9,020 nucleotides of DNA, from assembly GCA_044344145.1 (NCBI GenBank), contig JBIJDM010000110.1, positions 1-9,020 on the forward strand, written 5' to 3'. Below are positions 5,410 through 9,020 of the stretch, piece by piece (positions within the stretch are counted from its first letter, which is position 1; each line of letters begins with the position of its first letter). Made by a program: the position numbers and the translations under genes. Source of the stretch: JBAXGE01 sp044344145 (GTDB taxonomy: Bacteria; Planctomycetota; Phycisphaerae; WQYP01). Under the pieces are notes generated by a model. It was given only the letters and a program-made list of their open reading frames with translations, ran no database searches and had not been told where the DNA came from.

Positions 5410-7443
5410 ATGGATACGACGATGACAACCACAGCCAATATGACCGCAACCGGGCAGGCGTTTCTGGGCCAGCAGTTAACCGACTTGCAGGCGCGTTGTG
5501 CCCGGGCTTATTACACCCAGGCGCTGTTGCGCGGGGTGGTGTTGGCGCTGGCGGGATTGCTGCCGTTGGTCTTGGGGCGGTGGTTGCTGACGGCCGCGGT
5601 GAGCTGGTCCTGGGGTGCGGTTTATGGCCCTGTGGGCGCGGTGCTGGTGCTGGGGCTGATCGTATCGGTGATACAAAAACGGGTGGTGCGTTGGGGGTAT
5701 ATTTCCCCATGGGTGCGCACGCTGCTCATCGCGTTGGTGTTGGGTTCGCTGGGTTGGGCGGGTTTGATTCTCAGTGGCTACGCGCCGCAGGCGACGTTGG
5801 CTTATCTGGCGGGTGCATCCCTGCTGCTGGCGCTGGCGTGGGAAGTGGCCCGCGTGCGCGTGCCGACCGTGGCCCAACTGGCGATTATGGTGGATCAGCA
5901 ATTGGCCCTGCGCGAGCAGGTGGCCACGGCGTGGGAAATGCGGAATGAACAAAGCACTGATGGCACCACGCAGGTATTGCTGGAAACCCTGTGGCAACAG
6001 GCCCATGCGGCCTTCACGCCGGGGGTGGCCAAACGGATGCAGTTCTGGCGTTTTGAGCGTGCCCAAGGGGTGGCCGCGGCGCTGCTGGTATTGCTGGTGG
6101 CGGGGGTTTTGATCTTGGATCCCCTGCCCGCAGTAGAGGCGTCTGCCCGTCGGGTGAATCCCGTGGTGGTACAGACCGGCCAGCAGTTGGCGGCGAAACT
6201 TGACGCGCTGGAAAAACAATTGCAGCAACAGGCCACCACGCAGGCGGGGGATAAACTGCAGGCATTGAAAAATGCCGTCACCGAATTGCAGAAGGGCGAG
6301 CAGTCCAATCTTGAAGCGCTGGCGCGGGTGGCGGAAGCCCGGCAGCAACTACAAAAAGAATTGGACAAGCAGCAGGCCGCCGATGATATGACCAAGGCCT
6401 TGGAACAGAATGCCAGCACGGCCGCACTGGCACAGGCGGCAGAAAAGCTGCGCGATGCCCTGAGTGGTAAAGGTCAGGATGCCGCCGGCCAGCAGATGGC
6501 CCAGGCCCAGGCGCAAAAAGATATGCAAAAGGCTGCGGAAGCCATGGCCGGGCAGGCCGGTGCGATGACGCCAGCCCAGCGCGAGCAGATGGCGGCGCAA
6601 TTGGATAAGGCCAGTCAGGCCGCCGCGCAGAGCGGGAATCAAGGGGCCAGCGAGTCCCTGAAGAATGCCGCCGACGCGGTCCGGCAAGGCGATAGCAAGG
6701 GGGCGGAGTCGGCCTTGGAACAAGCGGGCAATCAGATGGGCCAGCAGATGGCGCAGGGCGGGATGAGTCAGGAGCAATTGCAGGAAGCCATCGGTGCGGC
6801 CGACGCGGCGGCGCAATCGCTGGGTGGAATGTCGGGCGCGGAACAGATGGCGATGGGCCAACAAGGGAATCAGGGACAACAAGGGAATCAGGGGCAGCAG
6901 GGAAATCAGGGTAATCAGGGGCAGCAAGGTCAACAAGGTAACCAAGGACAACAGGGTAACCAAGGACAACAGGGTAACCAAGGACAACAGGGTAACCAAG
7001 GTAATCAAGGTCAGCAGGCGCAAGGTCAAAATGGCCAGGGCCAGCAGGGCAATGAAGGTGGCCAGGGACAGATGGCCCAAGGCGGTGGCCCGGAAGGTGA
7101 TGGCAAAGAAGGCGGTGGCGGCTCGACCAATCTCAAAGCCCCCAGTGGTCCCGGTGGTAAAAATCAGGATTCGACGATTGGCAAAGAGAGCAAGTTCGTG
7201 AATCTCTATGGGGCCAATCCCATTGAGAGCAAAGGCAGCACGGAACGGACCAAGCTGGAATTAGGACAGGGGAAATCGGCCGGTAATGTGGAAGTACGTG
7301 GCAGTGCGGACAAGAGCGAATCGCAGTTGGTGGATTATGATTCGCAGTTACCCGCCGCACGCAAGCAGGCCGACGAATGGCTGGACCGCCAGCAGATTCC
7401 CACCAAGTATCGCGATGTGATCCGTGATTACTACAATAAGTAA
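5410..7443 (+). CDS. Large Gln/Gly-rich membrane protein, DUF4175-like
   Basis: This 677-residue protein has no assigned function. Probable membrane helices lie at about 42-62, 71-89, 101-124, 127-147 and 219-237. Next is a long Ala/Gln/Lys-rich helical, probably coiled-coil, region (about 255-460), including EKQLQQQ and repeated AQA/QMA patterns. Residues 483-536 are 18 unbroken Gly-X-Y triplets made only of Gly, Gln and Asn, followed by Gly-rich sequence to about 575. The C-terminal 45 residues form a compact domain (DYDSQLPAARKQADEWLD, then QQIPTKYRDVIRDYY). Membrane helices, then coiled coil and low-complexity linker, then a 'QIP..YR..V..YY' end resembles DUF4175-type proteins often near MoxR/vWA genes in planctomycetes, but no such genes are in the window. 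The ATG at 5410 has AGG only 2 nt upstream, too close. The in-frame ATG at 5422 may be the true start. The gene stands alone and ends at a terminator. Confidence 0.85.
   Translation: MDTTMTTTANMTATGQAFLGQQLTDLQARCARAYYTQALLRGVVLALAGLLPLVLGRWLLTAAVSWSWGAVYGPVGAVLVLGLIVSVIQKRVVRWGYISPWVRTLLIALVLGSLGWAGLILSGYAPQATLAYLAGASLLLALAWEVARVRVPTVAQLAIMVDQQLALREQVATAWEMRNEQSTDGTTQVLLETLWQQAHAAFTPGVAKRMQFWRFERAQGVAAALLVLLVAGVLILDPLPAVEASARRVNPVVVQTGQQLAAKLDALEKQLQQQATTQAGDKLQALKNAVTELQKGEQSNLEALARVAEARQQLQKELDKQQAADDMTKALEQNASTAALAQAAEKLRDALSGKGQDAAGQQMAQAQAQKDMQKAAEAMAGQAGAMTPAQREQMAAQLDKASQAAAQSGNQGASESLKNAADAVRQGDSKGAESALEQAGNQMGQQMAQGGMSQEQLQEAIGAADAAAQSLGGMSGAEQMAMGQQGNQGQQGNQGQQGNQGNQGQQGQQGNQGQQGNQGQQGNQGQQGNQGNQGQQAQGQNGQGQQGNEGGQGQMAQGGGPEGDGKEGGGGSTNLKAPSGPGGKNQDSTIGKESKFVNLYGANPIESKGSTERTKLELGQGKSAGNVEVRGSADKSESQLVDYDSQLPAARKQADEWLDRQQIPTKYRDVIRDYYNK
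6856..7017 (+). repeat. Gly-X-Y triplet array with perfect 18-bp tandem repeats
   Basis: Eighteen consecutive codon triplets of the form Gly-Gln-Gln or Gly-Asn-Gln fill this stretch. Inside it the unit ggtaaccaaggacaacag occurs three times perfectly (6937-6954, 6955-6972, 6973-6990), with an 11-nt partial copy at 6991-7001. The upstream half encodes the same residues with mixed synonymous codons (ggg/gga/ggt, aat/aac, caa/cag). The identical copies therefore point to recent duplication by slippage or recombination. Unit length is a multiple of three, so gain or loss keeps the frame. Confidence 0.92.
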
Positions 7444-7470
7444 ACGCGTAGCGCAAAATACAGCCAACGA

Positions 7471-7500
7471 AAAACCCCCGGCCAACTGACCGGGGGTTTT
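7471..7500. terminator. Bidirectional intrinsic terminator
   Basis: The arms AAAACCCCCGG (7471-7481) and CCGGGGGTTTT (7490-7500) pair perfectly across an 8-nt loop. The T-run at the 3' end on the + strand is mirrored by one on the minus strand (complement of the A-run 7470-7474). It lies between the convergent stops at 7443 and 7527 and can serve both genes. Confidence 0.9.
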
Positions 7501-7526
7501 ATGTTGTTTAGTTCAGAGGTTACGGC

Positions 7527-8423
7527 TTAAGCCTTGGCGGTCGCCTTGCCCACAAAGAAGCCGACTGCGGTAAACAGAATGGTGACCACAGCCATCACGA
7601 CGATGGCGATGATGAGGTTACTGCCGCCGACCGAAAGGCTCTTCATCCATTCCGGAATGGCGTCCTGCATCATGCCAAACACGGCCATGAAGGCCACGAG
7701 CAAAATCAGCGTGGTGGCCAGAGCCATGGCCCCGAACGCACCCGCCAAGGGATCGGGAGATTCGGAAAGCTCAACATAAATCGGCGTGGAGGTGACGATG
7801 GTCTCGCCTGCGGACGGCACCGGAATGGTACTGCCCATGCTGGTGGTCGAGGACGCCATCGCGGCGCTGGTGGTGATATTTTCGAAGATACCCGAACCCG
7901 AACCGCCACCGCCATCGGAAGCCTTCTTGGTGCCGGGATAAATTTCGTCGAGCAATTCGGCGCCCAAGCTGGTCTCATCACGTTCGCGGGTCAGGTCCAA
8001 CAGACCGGAACCGGAACCGACGACATCCGCCGAGAGCGGGTCTTCGGAAATCGCCCGGGAAATCTGGGTTTGCGCCCCGGCATCGGCGGTCTTGATTTCG
8101 GTGGCGTCAAAAATGCTGATCTTGCCCGGCGCTGCGGTGCTGGGCTGTTGGATGGCGGGCATCGTGCCGCTATCCGACAGGCCGATGGCCGGCATAACCG
8201 GACTGGGTTCGCCGGGGGCGAGATCAATCAAGCCCGAACCGGATTGGGTCACATCGGTACCGCTACCGCCCGCGAAACGGTCCACCTGATCAACTTTGAA
8301 CATGACCTTGGTACCATCGCGGAATTCGCGGAGCTTATTCTCAGCCACGAACTTCTTCAGGTCGTCCTGAGAGCAGTTGAGGCGTTGGACAGTCTCTTCA
8401 ACCGAGTAAAACATCTTGGCCAT
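7527..8423 (-). CDS. HTH-domain protein with SGSGL motifs and two C-terminal membrane helices
   Basis: From the ATG at 8421-8423 this is 298 residues. The N-terminus (about 5-50, FYSVEETVQRLNCSQDDLKK, then FRDGTKVMFKVDQVDRF) looks like an excisionase/MerR-type helix-turn-helix of the kind that may bind DNA or only serve as a protein module. A long Ser/Gly/Pro/Thr-rich, probably disordered, middle carries three copies of a short motif: SGSGLIDL (61-68), GSGSGLLDL (136-144) and GSGSGIFE (174-181). The second continues into LTRERDETSLGAELLDEIY. Membrane helices follow at about 227-252 and 269-292, with a short basic tail. The family is, from memory, typical of Planctomycetota; its function is unknown. 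The frame extends upstream to a TTG at 8457-8459, but the ATG has GGAGA 5 nt before it and is preferred. The gene is divergent from cysC. Confidence 0.85.
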   Translation of the reverse strand: MAKMFYSVEETVQRLNCSQDDLKKFVAENKLREFRDGTKVMFKVDQVDRFAGGSGTDVTQSGSGLIDLAPGEPSPVMPAIGLSDSGTMPAIQQPSTAAPGKISIFDATEIKTADAGAQTQISRAISEDPLSADVVGSGSGLLDLTRERDETSLGAELLDEIYPGTKKASDGGGGSGSGIFENITTSAAMASSTTSMGSTIPVPSAGETIVTSTPIYVELSESPDPLAGAFGAMALATTLILLVAFMAVFGMMQDAIPEWMKSLSVGGSNLIIAIVVMAVVTILFTAVGFFVGKATAKA

Positions 8424-8428
8424 AGATA

Positions 8429-8433
8429 TCTCC
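8429..8433 (-). promoter_or_regulatory. Ribosome binding site fixing the start at 8423
   Basis: GGAGA on the minus strand lies 5 nt before the ATG at 8421-8423. It would fall inside the coding sequence if the upstream TTG at 8457-8459 were used, which argues for the shorter 298-residue form. Confidence 0.7.
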
Positions 8434-8459
8434 GAACAGTTAGGAGTTGCAATACCCAA

Positions 8460-8488
8460 AGATTACATCAGCCAAGGTCAGTTTACAA
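8460..8488 (-). promoter_or_regulatory. Weak candidate promoter for the HTH/membrane protein gene
   Basis: On the minus strand TTGTAA (complement of 8483-8488, 4 of 6) is 17 nt from TAATCT (complement of 8460-8465, 3 of 6). Spacing is right but the match is poor. It is the best pair found between 8424 and 8560. Confidence 0.25.
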
Positions 8489-8510
8489 GCCCCGAACGGG
8501 GCATAATTTT
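8489..8510 (+). terminator. Small GC hairpin followed by a T-run in the divergent spacer
   Basis: GCCCC-GAAC-GGGGC (8489-8502) forms a 5-bp stem with a tetraloop, followed by ATAATTTTT. This resembles a short + strand intrinsic terminator. It lies between two divergent genes, where no + strand gene needs ending. It may block antisense transcription into the cysC promoter, act as a regulatory site, or be chance. Confidence 0.35.
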
Positions 8511-8547
8511 TACATTACGGTGATTTTCAGGGCCTCGCAGGCGGGAA

Positions 8548-8575
8548 TTGACCGGCGGAACTTACGCGTTATAAT
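8548..8575 (+). promoter_or_regulatory. Strong sigma70-type promoter of cysC
   Basis: TTGACC (8548-8553, 5 of 6 to the -35) and TATAAT (8570-8575, perfect -10) are separated by 16 nt. Predicted start is near 8582, giving a leader of about 19 nt that includes the AGGA ribosome binding site at 8591-8594. No operator-like dyad of note overlaps it. Confidence 0.8.
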
Positions 8576-8600
8576 ACATACATATTTAGTAGGAATTGAA

Positions 8601-9020
8601 ATGGCCTCACCCAATATCGTTTGGCACAGCAGTCAGGTTACCCCCGCCCAGCGTTCCGCCCTATCGCGGACCCGCGGGACGGTCTTATGGCTGACCGGGT
8701 TTTCGGGCTGTGGTAAATCCACCGTGGCGATGGCGTTGGAACAGCAGTTGATTGCCTGGGGGCATCTGGCATATGTGCTGGATGGCGACAATGTGCGGCA
8801 TGGCTTGTGTGCCAATTTGGGGTTTTCCCCCGCCGACCGGCAGGAGAATATCCGCCGGGTGGGCGCGGTGGCCAAATTAATGGCCGACGCGGGCCTGCTG
8901 GTGATTTGCTGCTTTATCAGTCCTTACCGGGCCGACCGTCAGGCGGTGCGGGAGAGCCTGGCCCCCGGCGATTTTATCGAAGTCTTCGTGGATGCGCCGA
9001 TTGAAGTCTGCCGGCAGCGC
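8601..9020 (+). CDS. cysC: Adenylylsulfate (APS) kinase, 3'-truncated by the window edge
   Basis: The frame is open from ATG 8601 to the end of the window: 140 codons of a protein normally near 200 residues. APS kinase phosphorylates adenylylsulfate with ATP to make PAPS in cytoplasmic sulfate activation. The P-loop is GFSGCGKST (33-41). The substrate-binding DGDNVRHGL is at 61-69, with the family blocks LGFSPADRQENIRRVG (73-88) and FISPYRADRQAVRE (105-118). S107 corresponds to the serine phosphorylated in the E. coli enzyme. The N-terminal VWHSSQVTPAQR is also typical. AGGA is 6 nt before the ATG. No ATP sulfurylase domain is fused at the N-terminus; whether anything is fused or follows at the C-terminus is outside the window. 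It has its own strong promoter, so it begins a transcription unit. Confidence 0.95.
   Translation, partial: MASPNIVWHSSQVTPAQRSALSRTRGTVLWLTGFSGCGKSTVAMALEQQLIAWGHLAYVLDGDNVRHGLCANLGFSPADRQENIRRVGAVAKLMADAGLLVICCFISPYRADRQAVRESLAPGDFIEVFVDAPIEVCRQR

Noticed and set aside
6856..7017. Could the tandem repeats be a CRISPR array?
   Set aside because: Units are 18 bp and directly adjacent with no unique spacers, and they are in frame inside a long coding sequence.
6349..7080. A minus-strand open frame with a Leu/Thr/Ile repeat resembling membrane segments
   Set aside because: It is the reverse reading of the Gln/Gly/Asn repeat: complements of CAG/CAA and GGN codons give Leu, Thr and Ile runs. 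The + strand protein has coherent N- and C-terminal domains.
8424..8459. Upstream extension of the HTH/membrane protein by 12 residues from a TTG start
   Set aside because: The codon is TTG without a good ribosome binding site, while the ATG at 8423 has GGAGA 5 nt upstream and begins right before the conserved HTH.
8532..8542. Small inverted repeat GCCT-CGC-AGGC just upstream of the cysC -35
   Set aside because: Only a 4-bp stem. This is expected by chance and too weak to call an operator.

Overview
The window looks like a chromosomal stretch from a Gram-negative bacterium, most likely a planctomycete and perhaps class Phycisphaerae. The main clue is the protein at 7527-8423, with an N-terminal helix-turn-helix, repeated SGSGL(I/L)DL motifs, the segment DLTRERDETSLGAELLDEIY and two C-terminal membrane helices. 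I recall this architecture from that group. The large Gln/Gly-rich DUF4175-like membrane protein at 5410-7443 fits the same picture. The lineage call rests on memory of protein families, not on a search.

Layout. Positions 1-81 are the 3' end of an unidentified + strand gene. It converges on an efflux operon, and a strong bidirectional terminator (119-155) separates the two. The operon runs on the minus strand from a promoter near 4929: a possible 27-residue leader ORF (4866-4783), a HlyD-type periplasmic adaptor (4735-3608), then an RND inner-membrane pump (3592-188). Divergent from it is a small ArsR/SmtB-family repressor gene (4950-5327). The intergenic space holds a near-consensus promoter for the efflux operon whose -10 and spacer lie inside two overlapping inverted repeats, and a -10 hexamer for the repressor gene that overlaps the efflux -35. 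One repressor binding site could therefore control both directions. No outer-membrane TolC-like gene is present in the window.

Next on the + strand, probably from an extended -10 promoter, is the 677-residue membrane protein (5410-7443). It has several N-terminal membrane helices, a long Ala/Gln-rich helical region and a run of 18 Gly-X-Y triplets built only of Gly, Gln and Asn, partly encoded by identical 18-bp tandem repeats. It converges on the HTH/membrane protein gene (8423-7527), with a bidirectional terminator at 7471-7500 between them.

Finally, cysC (adenylylsulfate kinase, sulfate assimilation) starts at 8601 behind a very good sigma70-type promoter and runs off the right edge.

The efflux pair plus divergent ArsR-type gene is the clearest functional unit: an inducible export pump. 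The repressor's cysteines suggest a thiol-reactive or soft-metal signal, but the substrate cannot be read from the sequence. No tRNA, rRNA, CRISPR array, insertion sequence or integrase was seen.
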